Shown here in pieces: positions 42,201 to 50,975 of a stretch of 64,000 nt of DNA (the first letter of the stretch is position 1; each line of letters begins with the position of its first letter). Both the position numbers and the translations under genes were made by a program. The notes beneath the pieces are model-generated. The model ran no database searches. It was not told where the DNA came from and worked only from the letters and a program-made list of their open reading frames with translations. Source of the DNA: Candidatus Woesearchaeota archaeon (lineage in GTDB: Archaea; Nanobdellota; Nanobdellia; Woesearchaeales; JAHWIC01); contig JAHWIK010000002.1 in the NCBI GenBank assembly GCA_019322485.1, forward strand, positions 1 to 64,000. The letters run 5' to 3'.

Positions 42201-45200
42201 AAGCTTGTACATTATTACTTCCAGCATTAATATAACAATAAATAGCAGCTCCATTATGGTATGTACACTGATAATTAGCAATTCCAGTTCCTGCAAGTCC
42301 TGCATCAGATGAATTTCCTTTTGCATACATCCAGAAGCTCATAGTTAAAGCTCCTGCAATCTGCAAACTACCATCAAGTCCGGCATCAATAGAATCATTT
42401 CCATCAAAGCTATAACCACCACTTCCATCATAACCTCCATCACTATCCCAAGTTGCGCCAACAACTAGTCCATCGTTGTCATAACCAGAGTAATCCTCAG
42501 CTGAACCGTTTCTATAACTTAAACCAGATGTTGAGTTGCCCTCAAAAGGCATATTCAGAACAGTAAGTGATGTGTTATCAACAAACCAATTAATTATATT
42601 CTTTACAGAATCATTATCAGCATCAGCTGAATTTGTAACGTAAACAGTAAGATTATCATAAGTATAATTGTATCCAGTAGTGGAATTTAATACAACTGCA
42701 GTAACTGTTGGCTTGGTGTTATTCACATACATCTCAATATAGGTATAATTCAGCCGGCCAAAAGTATCGTTAGCATAAACAATAAACATGTAGGTGTCTT
42801 TATACGGCAAAGTTGTAATGTTCCAGGTAGTATTTATTGTATAAGCAGTATCATCAACAGCTATGCTATCACTTTTAACAATCTCAGCAGTAGTATAACT
42901 CTGTACATAATACCAAACCCTATCAATACCAGCCCCAAAGTCTGTAATAGTTGCCGTCAAATTAACCATCATTCCTTCGCTAATATTCAAACCATCAACA
43001 GGACTCGAAATAGTTACATTAGGCGCAGCCCAATCAACAATAAAGTTAACATCTATATTATTAGATGAAGACTGCTGGTTTCCGTTCTGGTCCTCGCAAG
43101 TTATATGATAGGTATAGTTGCCTTCATTAACAGCAATGCTGCACGTGAGATTATAGGTATTTGTGGCATTACACTCTGTACCATAACCACTTGCATCACC
43201 ATAACCAACATCTAAGGTAGTATAATAACATTCTAGTGAAGGTTCATCTGAGCCGCCTGACACAGTTATATTAGTAATGCCATTGTTAACAACATCCCAC
43301 CAGCCATACGAATCAGAGCCATTGAAGTCATTCTCAACCTTCAAAACATTAACTACTGGTGCTTCTGTATCCTTGAAGCCAATCGTATTGCTCACAGAGA
43401 GTGTATTTGACCCAACCCCGTTAAATGCCTTGACATAAGCTGTTACATAGTCATCATGTGCCATCTTATTGTTCATACTTGGTTCAGTTATCCTGACATA
43501 GGTATCTGTTGTGCTTCTCCAGCCAGTTATAATATCCTTAGCACTGCCTGCATTAGTAGCATTAACATGATACTGATAGGATGAAATTCCTGATTCAGGG
43601 TCATAAGCAGGTGTCCAGTTAATAATCAGGTCCTGCTCAGTAATCCAGATAAATGGTCCACCAACATAGCCCCCATTAAGGCTGACATTAAAGTCTTCAG
43701 GTGCAGTAGTATCAACATATATGGTTTGCGAAGCAGGATGATAATATTCCTCAAAGTTTCCAGCATTATCATAAACAACTAAGCTGAATCTATAGCAATA
43801 TCCTGCATCAACATTTACTCCCATAGTATATGATCCTAAACTAATAGATGTGTTTGCGTTCTCATAAGCAGGCCAGTTATTTCCGCATTGCCCATTAGAA
43901 ACCAGCACCCTGCTTCGTTTTAATGTTGCATAAGCCACTCCACTAAGCTCATCATCTCCTGTATCTAAACTTAAAGTTATGATAGTGCTTGTAGTATTAA
44001 CTGAAGGAGATAAAATAGATATAGAACCGCCGTAAGGCTTTACATTGTCAACTGTGATTTTTCTGCTGTAGTACCACTGAACATCATCAAAGCCTAAACC
44101 TGCGCTTATTGCCTTAGTGTGCCAGTAATATGACCCATTATATACCAATGATAGATTTGTTATCGTTTCCTCATTAGGGGTTGTGTTTGTTTCTGGCCAG
44201 ATATTCCTGTAATCAAGTGTACTTCCATTATACATCTCTGTTCCAACTGCATACTTATACATGGTAACATTAGAGCCTATATCTGTAAAATTCCAGTAAG
44301 CACTCAAGCTTGTATTATCATTGGTCCATGTGCCGTCAACAAAATGTATGCATCCGCCGCCTGTCTGTGCATTCCACCCCAAGCATGCAGGTGCATCATG
44401 GTCCTGGTACAGAACTCCATCGCTTGAGATTACATTAGAGACAAGACCTGCGAAATTCATGCCCCTTACACTAAAGTAATAAGTCCAGTGATGCATTAGA
44501 TCTAAGGTCACATTAACTGAATTATTTGTTCCTGTAGTAGTCCATCCCTTTGTACTGTTCCATCCTTCATTTGGATACCTTGCAATTCCAACAGCATACT
44601 CAAAATATTCTATTCCTGATTCATAATCAGGAGCATAAGTCCAGTTTGCAAATAATGTGTTGTATGGTGACCTCCAATGTATATGCCCGGTTCCATCCCA
44701 ATAGCCGTTGTAAACAGCTGTGATATTTGGGGCAGTTGTATCAACAACATAATCATAGATATATGCATAACCTGTGTCACTAGCAATATCCTTAACGCTA
44801 AACGTTAGATTGTAGCGTCCATCACTAATATTCAAAGTTAGTGTGCAGTCATACGCTATGCCGCTGCCATTGCAGGTAATGTTGCTTCCGAATGTCCATC
44901 CATATGAACCATAATAAGTTGAGCCAGCCAAGGTATGGTATACTGAACTTGCACCGTCATAAACCTGCAGTAAAACAGTTGATGTGTCTATATCATTATC
45001 TCCTGCAACTGAGAAATTAAGCGTAGGATAATTTGTGCTGACAATTGTATCTATCTCAGATATATTTATTGTTGGTGTTGCTTTCAGTGATAATGTGTTT
45101 GAGGTTAATGTTGTTCCTTCAAGCAGGCCATCATTCGGTGTTATTTCGCAATGCCATGATTCTAGCCCGTTTGTTTCCTGGCTGCGTATTACATTTGTTA

Positions 45201-48200
45201 TATTTTCATATAAAGCCTTAATCTGCTCTGCGGATAATGCTCTGTTAAAGAACCTCAATTCGTCCATTGTCCCGCTGAAATTCTTTCCTAAAAATACATC
45301 AGCAGAATTACTAATACTGCCCATATCATGGCAGGCAGTTGTTCTATCTAAATTTCCATCAACATAAACCTTAGTAGAATTTCCATCATATGTCAAAGCA
45401 AGATAATGCCAAGAGCTGTCATTAAGCTGAGTAGAAGTTGCAACACCGCAACTGTCTGCACCAGTGTCTTTTACTGAAACTCCTGCATCTCCTTTTGCAT
45501 TAACAGTTACTGCAATTCCTGCTTTTTCATCGTTTTTGTTTTGTTTTGTGAATAATCCCTGGCCGTTGTTCTTCCACCAGATGATATCATCAGTTAAGCC
45601 ACTGGCTGTTCCTAATACATCGACATCACCATCCCCGTCAACATCAGCCGCATAGACTGTGTTTACATTAGCAAAAGAATCGTTGATGGTGTGCTGTACG
45701 AAGTTTTCACTGCCGTCATTTTCCCACCAGGCTATGTCACTATCGGCAGCAGCAGCTCCGAGTATATCTATGTCGCCATCTCCATCTATGTCTATTGCGT
45801 AGACATCATAAGCACCGTCAAAAGTTTCGTTGATTGTGTGTTGGGTGAAGTTTTCATTTCCGTCATTTTCCCACCAGGCGATGTCATCATCAGTTTCGGC
45901 AGCTCCGAGTATATCTATGTCGCCATCTCCATCAACATCTGTAGCATAGACAGAGTCAGCACCGTCAAAAGTATCGTTGATTATATGTTGGGTGAAGTTT
46001 TCACTGCCGTCATTTTCCCACCAGGCAACGTCATCATCAGTACCAGTAGAGGTTCCGAGAATATCGACGTCACCATCATTATCTAGGTCAGTTGCGTAGA
46101 CATCCCCAGCACCGTCAAAAGAGTCATTGATTGTGTGCTGTACAAAGTTTTCGCTGCCGTCATTTTCCCACCAGGCAATGTCATGAAGTAAGTTGGTAGT
46201 TCCAAGGACATCGATGTCGCCATCTCCATCAACATCTGTAGCATAGACAGAGTCAGCACCGTCAAAAGTATCGTTGATTATATATTGGGTGAAAACCTGG
46301 TTGCCGTCATTTTTCCACCAGACAATATCACCTTCACCAAAACTAGTTCCTAGGACATCTATATCACCATCGCTATCAACATCTGTAGCATAGACATCCG
46401 TAGCAGTAGTAAAACTTCCATTGATTGAGTGGTTTTGCCAACTGCTTCCATCTCCACCAGTATTTTCAAACCAGGCGATGTCATTATCAGTATAGGCAAC
46501 CGCTAGGATATCGATGTCACCATCTCCGTCAAGGTCAGTTGCGTAGACAGAACTAGCGCCATTAAAACTTCCATTAATAACATTCTCTGCAGTATCAATC
46601 ACATCATCACTACCACTTTCAACCTTAACCCATGCTGCATAAGTAAAGTTCTCTACACGTAAACTATTGTCATCAGCAACTGTAATGCTGGAGTTTCCAT
46701 CAAATTCATAAGCTCCCTTTCCATCAAAGCCGGCAGTTGCATTCCAAACAGCATTATCCAAGGTTCCGTTATTCTCAAATGATGTATAATCCCTTGCATT
46801 AGTATAATTTACATCAAACAGCATGTTCAGCACTAATATAGAAGCATTATCAACATACCAGTTGATTGTCTGCTTTATATCATCATTATCATAATCAATT
46901 AGATTAACTGCACTGCATGTTAAGTTATCTGCGCTTGAATTATAGCCGCTTGTAGAGCTAAGCACTGGTGTAGAATGTGCTGGCGCAGTATTTATGAGAG
47001 TTATAGTGTTTGATGTTGAGGTTGTTCCATACCCTTCTCCATCATAAGCCATTACCTCGCATGCCCAATCATCACTTTGTGATGTAAAGTCACTCTCCAA
47101 TACACCTACTTCAACAAGCTGGCCTTGTGTCTGAGCAGAAGTGGCAAAGCCGTCCTTGTATTTGATTGTGTAGAAATCATAATCTCCTACTGGGCGATAA
47201 TATCCAGTTACATGAACATTTCCTGAGGAGTCGACTGCGATTCCTCGCGCATAGTCAAAATCTCCTGGGCTGCGGGATGTGTTCCAGAGTAGATTTCCGT
47301 TTGTATCGTATTTGATTGTGAGATAATCAACGGCTACTCCAGATATATTAGATCCTGTTACATAGACGTTTCCTGCAGAGTCTAGTGCAATTCCTCTGGC
47401 ATAGTCATTTCCTCCTGAGTCATAGTGTGTGCTCCAGAGTTGGGTGCCGTTGGTGTCGTATTTGACTGTGAGATAATCCCTCTCTGTTACAGACTCATTA
47501 TGTCCAGCTACATAGACGTTTCCTGAGGAGTCGACTGCAATTCCAAATGAATAGTCATTTCCTCCTGAGTCATAGATTGTGCTCCAGAGTTGGGTGCCGT
47601 TGGTGTCGTATTTGACTGTGAAGAAATCATAAGGATTCGACCCATTATATCCAGTTACATAGACGTTTCCTGAGGAGTCGACTGCGATTCCGTATGCTTG
47701 GTCAAGCTCGCCTGAGTCGTAGGCTGCGCCCCAGAGTTGGTTGCCGTTTGTGTCGTATTTGATTGTGTATTGATCAGCAGTTCCTCCTGAGATATTACGT
47801 CCAGTTACATAGACATTTCCTGAGGAATCTACTGCGATTCCTCGCGCAAGGTCCATTCCTCCTGAATCATAATGCGTGCTCCAGAGTTGGGTTCCATTTG
47901 GAGCGTATTTGATTGTGTAGTAATCATTAGTTCCCCCAGACCCATTATTTCCAGTTACATAGGCATTGCCTGAGGAGTCGACTGCGATTCCGTATGCTTC
48001 ATCATCCCCGCCTGAATCGTAGTATGTGCTCCAGAGTTGGGTCCCGTTTGGAGCGTATTTGATTGTGTAGTAATCAAAAACTCCTCCAGACTCATTTTTT
48101 CCAGCTACATAGACATTGCCTGAGGAGTCGACTGCGATTGCTTCTGCATAGTCATCTGCTCCGGAGCCATAGGATTCGCTCCAAACCTCAGCCACATTTA

Positions 48201-50688
48201 AGTTTCCATTCAAATACCATTCTCCTGAATAATAAATACTATCTCCATCAGCATCTGTTGCACTAGCCCAGCATGTTAGGTTTGCTACTGATGTATTGGC
48301 AGGAATAGTTGCATTCAATATTGGTGTTGAAAGTACCGGTGCTGTATTTGCTACTGTAAAAACAGTTGAATTATACCAGCTGCTCCAATCATTTGCATCT
48401 TTGACCCTGACGCTAAATTTCCAGGTATCCCCTTTTGCTGTATTGCTGGAACTTACCTGGGTGGTATTATCATAACTAGTGTCATTTACACCATTCTTAT
48501 ACCACTTTGTTTCATACTCTGATTGGGTGTCGCCATTATCCTCATCATAAAAGTCCCACAAACCCTGCAGATTTCCATTCGTGCGATTCAAACTATCTGT
48601 GGAATTAATAGTAACATTATGAGCCTCAGGAACATTATTTCCCTGTATTGTGATTGTTGAGGAGTTTACATAACTATCATCTGGAAAGCCGTGTATATCA
48701 GTAACATTAACACCGCAAATAACAACATCCCCTCCATCAAAGCTGCCGCTAAATGTCTGTGTTGTTGTGCCCTGAAGGACAAAATTACCAGTCCCCTCAT
48801 CCTGCACCCACCACCTGAAAGCAGCTGTTAACTCAGCGTCACTATCCGGGTCAGTAAATGTATAGTTGCAATCAAGGGTTGAAGAAGCATTTGGTTCTGT
48901 AGCAGTTTGTGCAGGAAGAATAGCTACACCAGATGCAATTGGCCTGTGGTTTACTTCGAATGGACTGTCTGTACCTTCTTCTATATAACCATCAGCACCA
49001 AACTCTGTGTCATTATATAATCTCACCCAATACCTAGTAGTGGATTCGTCTTGTTCTCTGGTAGTGTATGTACATGATTTAAGTCCAGTAGAAGCATTAG
49101 TGTATTCAAAATTATAACAAAAACAGCCGCTTGTCTTATTTAGAAGCTGGCCCCTCCAACAATCAGTACAAACAGAATCATTACAAACCATCATCGACAT
49201 GTTCTCTTTATCGGGGTCCCATTCAACAGAAAATGTGATGATTCCGCTAACATTGACAATATCTGGTTCTGATGTTGACAGCAAACTAGTTGCAGTATTG
49301 TTCGCATACCCAACACTGTCGCCAAACTCAAACATCAAATGATGTTTTCCAAGGGTAAGAACTTTTGAAGTTTCAGAGCCTTCTTCATCACAGGTATAAT
49401 CCTCATAAAATACCCTGCTTCCATCATAATCTGCATTCAAAACTGTATCGCCGCATTTCAACTCAAGGAATTCCAAATCAACGCCAAACTCTGTTCCATC
49501 GATTGGTGTTATTGTTAAATTAGCAGTGCCGTTTGTTGTGAACCTAACAGTCCAGTTGCCGCTAACCATTGGATAGCTTTGCACATTGATTATTGTTATA
49601 TACCCGCCAGCATAGCCGCTGAAGTGCTCAACAGTAAATGTAATTGTATCGCCGTTATCAGTAAATGGAATATCTGTTTTTACCCACTCACTGCACTGCA
49701 TGGTATCATAATCAAGTTTATCGTCATCACATCTCAGGATAGCATTTACCTCCCCTGTTTTTTCTAAGGTTATAGTTGCTTGTTCAATCTCCATTGGTTG
49801 AACAGCTGCAACGCTTGTTGTAATTTCTACGTCATCTGCCTTTTCTATATTTGCTGTTATTAAGCTTTGATCCTCAACACCTTCCAAATCTATTTTCTCA
49901 TTGTCCTTGGTTATCTCTACATTCAATTTACTATCATCCCTATCCTCCAAGGTATAGTTTCCCTCTGCTATGTCTACTGCTGGGATACTCTTGCCGAATT
50001 CAAACACCTCTGATTCCGGCCCAACATGGAGCTTGAATTTTGGGATGATCTCCTCCACTAAGTCTACAACTAGGGTAGCATTCTCCAAATAATCTATTGA
50101 CTCTTTTGAAAGTGTGTAATTCACATCCCCTTCAACACTCACTGGAAGGGTGCCATTATAATCGTGATAGAAAGTTACAAACAGATACTCTGTTGTCTTT
50201 TCAATGCTTAAGAAATGAGTTTCATAATCAGGTTCATCCTGGAGTTTTTGTCCGAGTTGTTTGTTTTCTTCTGTAATAACCTGACCCTGGTTATAGACCT
50301 TCCCCTCCGGAACCTCTTCTGAAGAGTTTTCCAGCACAGTAAACATCATCCTGAATTCTCTAGTTTCAGAGCCATATGTAATGAACGCACGTGATTCATA
50401 CACCCCTGTTTGTTCAGGAAGTGTTCTTAATCCAGATATGTTCGTTACTGTTGCATCTGGATGGATAATTGTTATATAATAATCTGCGTTGCTTGGAAGG
50501 ACATAGAAATCTACTGGTTCTCCAAGGACGAATTCATCTTTTAATGTGAAGAAACTCCAGGTTTCAGGAATTGTTTCAGTTGAATTGGTCGTGTTTGTTG
50601 TTCCAGCTATTATTGTTGCTAATGAAATTAGCACTAAAGCTACCAAAATAAAATACAAAGGTTTTGCTTTAGCTTTGATATCTATCAT
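36283..50688 (-). CDS. Giant (4801-residue) cell-surface protein with nested propeller and LamG domains
   Basis: Signal or anchor helix at residues 8-28, then beta domains. Residues about 683-780 are an uninterrupted Ig-like domain; the next (782-1230) has a seven-repeat SBBP propeller inserted (834-1180). A third has a LamG (1284-1837) inserted, and that LamG contains a seven-repeat VCBS/FG-GAP propeller (1374-1714) with DxDGDGDxD calcium-type loops. Ig/FN3-like domains fill 1870-2657. A plain LamG (2710-2910), a second SBBP propeller (3010-3354) and a second LamG with propeller (3457-4004; blades 3550-3894) follow. Then a cadherin-like domain (4047-4140), a pentapeptide-like array of N-S-T-I/V (4157-4384), PKD (4399-4484), a Pro/Thr linker, a TM helix (4654-4679) and three cytoplasmic GW repeats. 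Adhesin or predation role inferred. Start ATG overlaps the AbrB stop. Confidence 0.88.
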   Translation of the reverse strand: MIDIKAKAKPLYFILVALVLISLATIIAGTTNTTNSTETIPETWSFFTLKDEFVLGEPVDFYVLPSNADYYITIIHPDATVTNISGLRTLPEQTGVYESRAFITYGSETREFRMMFTVLENSSEEVPEGKVYNQGQVITEENKQLGQKLQDEPDYETHFLSIEKTTEYLFVTFYHDYNGTLPVSVEGDVNYTLSKESIDYLENATLVVDLVEEIIPKFKLHVGPESEVFEFGKSIPAVDIAEGNYTLEDRDDSKLNVEITKDNEKIDLEGVEDQSLITANIEKADDVEITTSVAAVQPMEIEQATITLEKTGEVNAILRCDDDKLDYDTMQCSEWVKTDIPFTDNGDTITFTVEHFSGYAGGYITIINVQSYPMVSGNWTVRFTTNGTANLTITPIDGTEFGVDLEFLELKCGDTVLNADYDGSRVFYEDYTCDEEGSETSKVLTLGKHHLMFEFGDSVGYANNTATSLLSTSEPDIVNVSGIITFSVEWDPDKENMSMMVCNDSVCTDCWRGQLLNKTSGCFCYNFEYTNASTGLKSCTYTTREQDESTTRYWVRLYNDTEFGADGYIEEGTDSPFEVNHRPIASGVAILPAQTATEPNASSTLDCNYTFTDPDSDAELTAAFRWWVQDEGTGNFVLQGTTTQTFSGSFDGGDVVICGVNVTDIHGFPDDSYVNSSTITIQGNNVPEAHNVTINSTDSLNRTNGNLQGLWDFYDEDNGDTQSEYETKWYKNGVNDTSYDNTTQVSSSNTAKGDTWKFSVRVKDANDWSSWYNSTVFTVANTAPVLSTPILNATIPANTSVANLTCWASATDADGDSIYYSGEWYLNGNLNVAEVWSESYGSGADDYAEAIAVDSSGNVYVAGKNESGGVFDYYTIKYAPNGTQLWSTYYDSGGDDEAYGIAVDSSGNAYVTGNNGSGGTNDYYTIKYAPNGTQLWSTHYDSGGMDLARGIAVDSSGNVYVTGRNISGGTADQYTIKYDTNGNQLWGAAYDSGELDQAYGIAVDSSGNVYVTGYNGSNPYDFFTVKYDTNGTQLWSTIYDSGGNDYSFGIAVDSSGNVYVAGHNESVTERDYLTVKYDTNGTQLWSTHYDSGGNDYARGIALDSAGNVYVTGSNISGVAVDYLTIKYDTNGNLLWNTSRSPGDFDYARGIAVDSSGNVHVTGYYRPVGDYDFYTIKYKDGFATSAQTQGQLVEVGVLESDFTSQSDDWACEVMAYDGEGYGTTSTSNTITLINTAPAHSTPVLSSTSGYNSSADNLTCSAVNLIDYDNDDIKQTINWYVDNASILVLNMLFDVNYTNARDYTSFENNGTLDNAVWNATAGFDGKGAYEFDGNSSITVADDNSLRVENFTYAAWVKVESGSDDVIDTAENVINGSFNGASSVYATDLDGDGDIDILAVAYTDNDIAWFENTGGDGSSWQNHSINGSFTTATDVYATDVDSDGDIDVLGTSFGEGDIVWWKNDGNQVFTQYIINDTFDGADSVYATDVDGDGDIDVLGTTNLLHDIAWWENDGSENFVQHTINDSFDGAGDVYATDLDNDGDVDILGTSTGTDDDVAWWENDGSENFTQHIINDTFDGADSVYATDVDGDGDIDILGAAETDDDIAWWENDGNENFTQHTINETFDGAYDVYAIDIDGDGDIDILGAAAADSDIAWWENDGSENFVQHTINDSFANVNTVYAADVDGDGDVDVLGTASGLTDDIIWWKNNGQGLFTKQNKNDEKAGIAVTVNAKGDAGVSVKDTGADSCGVATSTQLNDSSWHYLALTYDGNSTKVYVDGNLDRTTACHDMGSISNSADVFLGKNFSGTMDELRFFNRALSAEQIKALYENITNVIRSQETNGLESWHCEITPNDGLLEGTTLTSNTLSLKATPTINISEIDTIVSTNYPTLNFSVAGDNDIDTSTVLLQVYDGASSVYHTLAGSTYYGSYGWTFGSNITCNGSGIAYDCTLTLNISDGRYNLTFSVKDIASDTGYAYIYDYVVDTTAPNITAVYNGYWDGTGHIHWRSPYNTLFANWTYAPDYESGIEYFEYAVGIARYPNEGWNSTKGWTTTGTNNSVNVTLDLMHHWTYYFSVRGMNFAGLVSNVISSDGVLYQDHDAPACLGWNAQTGGGCIHFVDGTWTNDNTSLSAYWNFTDIGSNVTMYKYAVGTEMYNGSTLDYRNIWPETNTTPNEETITNLSLVYNGSYYWHTKAISAGLGFDDVQWYYSRKITVDNVKPYGGSISILSPSVNTTSTIITLSLDTGDDELSGVAYATLKRSRVLVSNGQCGNNWPAYENANTSISLGSYTMGVNVDAGYCYRFSLVVYDNAGNFEEYYHPASQTIYVDTTAPEDFNVSLNGGYVGGPFIWITEQDLIINWTPAYDPESGISSYQYHVNATNAGSAKDIITGWRSTTDTYVRITEPSMNNKMAHDDYVTAYVKAFNGVGSNTLSVSNTIGFKDTEAPVVNVLKVENDFNGSDSYGWWDVVNNGITNITVSGGSDEPSLECYYTTLDVGYGDASGYGTECNATNTYNLTCSIAVNEGNYTYHITCEDQNGNQQSSSNNIDVNFIVDWAAPNVTISSPVDGLNISEGMMVNLTATITDFGAGIDRVWYYVQSYTTAEIVKSDSIAVDDTAYTINTTWNITTLPYKDTYMFIVYANDTFGRLNYTYIEMYVNNTKPTVTAVVLNSTTGYNYTYDNLTVYVTNSADADNDSVKNIINWFVDNTSLTVLNMPFEGNSTSGLSYRNGSAEDYSGYDNDGLVVGATWDSDGGYDGSGGYSFDGNDSIDAGLDGSLQIAGALTMSFWMYAKGNSSDAGLAGTGIANYQCTYHNGAAIYCYINAGSNNVQASVSSNAWHHVAFTWDGTTNGNGIKLYIDGDLKDQDTSTYSSISGWNNFMIGSATTYFNGSIDELLVFNHSLSAAQIKALYMNRTDLIVSDETSKGEMWYAAVTPNDGTEDGAVYYSNNLTIPSNRVPTIGLVILNSTTGANLTSDDLMCYANASDLDMDTISFTGEWYKNGIIGPVQVWNASYDAGGAATAYAKAIAVDSSGNVYVTGYNSSGPNDYLTVKYDTNGNLLSNTTYDSGGTDTAQSIAVDSSGNVYVTGYSHNGADNDYFTIKYDSNGTHIWNATYDSSGDDEAYGIALDSSGNVYVTGYSDSGADNDYFTIKYDSNGTHIWNATYDGGDDDMASAIAVDSSGNVYVTGYNTSLGGDTDYFTIKYDTNGTQLWSAHYDSSGDDEAKGIAVDSSGNVYVTGHNGSSPYDYQTIKYDTNGNLLWNTTYDMGANNWAYGIAVDSSGNAYVSGHSALATRDCLTVKYDTNGNFLWNTTYDTGGDDYVSGIAVDSSGNVYVIGYNNSGGGSNDYLIVKYKDGFATSISSYGEIILLDTLDSSFTSKGDNWSCSVRVYDGEDYSAYTSSNNLTVFPNRVPTIDAVILNATTNSSSDNLTLYIINETDIDTDDVKSIINWFVDNMSIAVLDMPFEVGSSNSTYAKDYSGNNNYGNVSGATLSSSAGYDGWGAYSFDGNDYITVADSSSLDVSSFTYTAWVKVDSASDEVIDTAENLINTSFGAAGQVYATDIDNDGDVDIIGAAIAKDDIAWWNNTNGDGSTWTQYNINGSFNGANSVHAADIDGDGDIDIVGGAGTDDDIAWWDNTNGDGSAWTQNIINDSFDARYVYTADIDGDGDADIVASSSNDADVVWLNNTNGDGSAWVQNVINASFIGARDVYAADIDGDGDIDVLGTSSSYDDIVWWNNTNGDGSTWTQHAINDTFNYPKSVYATDIDNDGDIDVLGTAVLDDDIVWWENDGSENFTQHIINGTFDGQSVYATDLDNDGDIDVLGAATTDNDIVWWENDGSESFTQHTINGTFNSAISVYAADVDNDGDIDVLGAGTGTVAWWKNNGQGLFTKHNKNDEKEGIAITVNAKGDAGLSVKDTNKDSCGVATSTQLNDSSWHYLAFTYDGSYTRVYVDGALDQTTTCYNMNAVNNSADVYLGKNFDGIIDELRFYNRTLSANQIRALYMNRTDLIVSDETNGGETWYAAVIPNDGTADGATYYSNNLTLVNNQPYFSPALENKTAAINVQFTYNITAMDVDNDPITYFDNETRFNISNTTGLINWSTPDTIEVIDVLITACDDSGAANNCTSGIITITVVELSVLVDSWVNDTWYNGSYANITGIAGSTINISTITGPEISTTNSIIYNSTIINSTILRCNISDSELNNTDCTDAIIDPSYVEESDIINSNITDSTVGYSDVDDSNIYNSTVSDSTILRCNISDSTADGTDCTDTEITGSGDSDLKESNTTDSDIHNSLVWYSNVTNSNVTDSTITNSTVENSNVIDSTVTNSTIINSTIDNSTIISSTVTNSTVTNSTVADAIVVDANITDGILYSGNVTFNGTTTTGPKNLTDIVNYAPVAVLNASPTSGTDSVTVYFNGTLSTDPNIPGELNDVLSYSWDFETDGTPDSTDNVTSHTYTSSATATLTVTDRFGKSDSASVGITVSSGTSGVTGGGGGGGAGPTSTRVQLTDEGVEVCLKLNDQAVFIFDEVTHTMTLTQLGDYYGVLYMPTVVGNIGGGKILLYTNQSGKFDLNNNQYYDLYMELDRVAYRRGCFILRSIYESVPPPVTIPTITEEVEIEEEPEIPTPRPPTRVVTPGEEYSPAVRPPLPAPEIPLKNIIISVVSAALVAIALFGLIMHKKSGMVITQKVPTMEKYISSSLAKGKHLHDIHVELLKRGWPEESIYTAELKHLILHASEKMSIKDVQNELIKKGWPKDMVNSAVLGHFVRDHISKGKSFDQVKGRLIKAGWKEHEIHQHLKKAK
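37540..38220 (-). repeat. Pentapeptide-like array encoding a ladder of N-glycosylation sequons
   Basis: Within the giant gene, a five-residue period of the form N/D-S-T/N-I/V-x runs for about 225 residues (for example DSTVTNSTIINSTIDNSTII). It resembles a pentapeptide-repeat beta-helix with Ser at i-2 and Val or Ile at the centre. Most N-S-T units are also N-x-S/T sequons, so glycans could be attached at regular spacing along one or more faces. Three Cys pairs (LRCNIS...TDCTD) punctuate the first half. Confidence 0.7.
39010..40040 (-). repeat. Seven VCBS/FG-GAP repeats, second propeller
   Basis: Seven repeats of about 45-52 residues, each with A-D/T-D-[ILV]-D-[GN]-D-G-D and WW or WL plus N-N/D. 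They interrupt a LamG domain between FTYTAWVKVDSAS and GIAITVNAKGDAG. The number is the same as in the copy at 45550-46570, which matches one closed seven-bladed propeller. Confidence 0.8.
40630..41660 (-). repeat. Seven SBBP repeats, second propeller
   Basis: Seven copies of an approximately 49-residue unit with AVDSSGNVYVTGY, DYFTIKYD and NGTQLW. DNA copies are very similar (for example TTGCCTGAGGAGTCGACTGC recurs), so expansion or gene conversion is recent or ongoing. They lie in a loop of an Ig-like domain, between EWYKNG and SSFTSKGDNWSC. Confidence 0.8.
45550..46570 (-). repeat. Seven VCBS/FG-GAP repeats, first propeller
   Basis: Seven blades with ATDVDGDGDIDVLG-type calcium loops, inserted into the first LamG between FTYAAWVKVES and GIAVTVNAKGDAG, the same two points as in the other copy. 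This shows that the LamG-propeller unit was duplicated as a whole. Confidence 0.8.
47150..48190 (-). repeat. Seven SBBP repeats, first propeller
   Basis: Seven units with AVDSSGNVYVTG, YTIKYD and NGTQLWS, flanked by EWYLNGN and by SDFTSQSDDWACEV of the host Ig-like domain. Near-identical DNA between units indicates recent amplification. Confidence 0.8.
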
Positions 50689-50975
50689 ATCACATCAAGT
50701 TTGCCTTTTTTTGTCTGCTTGTACTTCTTTACTGCTTTCGCGATGTTTTCTTTCTTGATCTTTAACTTAGGAGCTTTCTCTTCAAGTTTAGAAAGAATCT
50801 TCTCATGTTTCTCCAATGGTTCAGCATCTACCTTCTTTAGCAAAATTCCTTCATCCTCAATAGAATAAACCCAGAAACCGGTTCCTTCATCTATGCCAAG
50901 CTCAGCCCTAATATCTTTAGGAATGACTATCTGCCCTCTCCTGTCAATCTGCACTATCTTTGGGTATTTCTTCAT
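50685..50975 (-). CDS. AbrB/SpoVT-type DNA-binding protein, partner of the giant gene
   Basis: A 96-residue protein. Residues 4-50 are a SpoVT/AbrB swapped-hairpin DNA-binding domain (VQIDRRGQIVIPKDIRAELG, then GFWVYSIEDEGILLKKV), and the rest is a Lys-rich helical tail. Such proteins regulate transition-state or antitoxin promoters. It overlaps the giant gene start by ATGA, so both are cotranscribed. Seven 20-bp direct repeats sit between its TATA box and its ATG, which suggests autoregulation of the operon. An antitoxin role is less likely because no toxin is adjacent. Confidence 0.85.
   Translation of the reverse strand: MKKYPKIVQIDRRGQIVIPKDIRAELGIDEGTGFWVYSIEDEGILLKKVDAEPLEKHEKILSKLEEKAPKLKIKKENIAKAVKKYKQTKKGKLDVI

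Noticed and set aside
36662..50036. Plus-strand open frames of 60-155 residues inside the giant gene.
   Set aside because: They are shadows of the repetitive minus-strand coding sequence: they follow the repeat units and have no ribosome binding site or family resemblance.
50685..50975. AbrB-like protein as the antitoxin of a toxin-antitoxin pair.
   Set aside because: No toxin-sized gene is adjacent; the cotranscribed gene is the giant surface protein.
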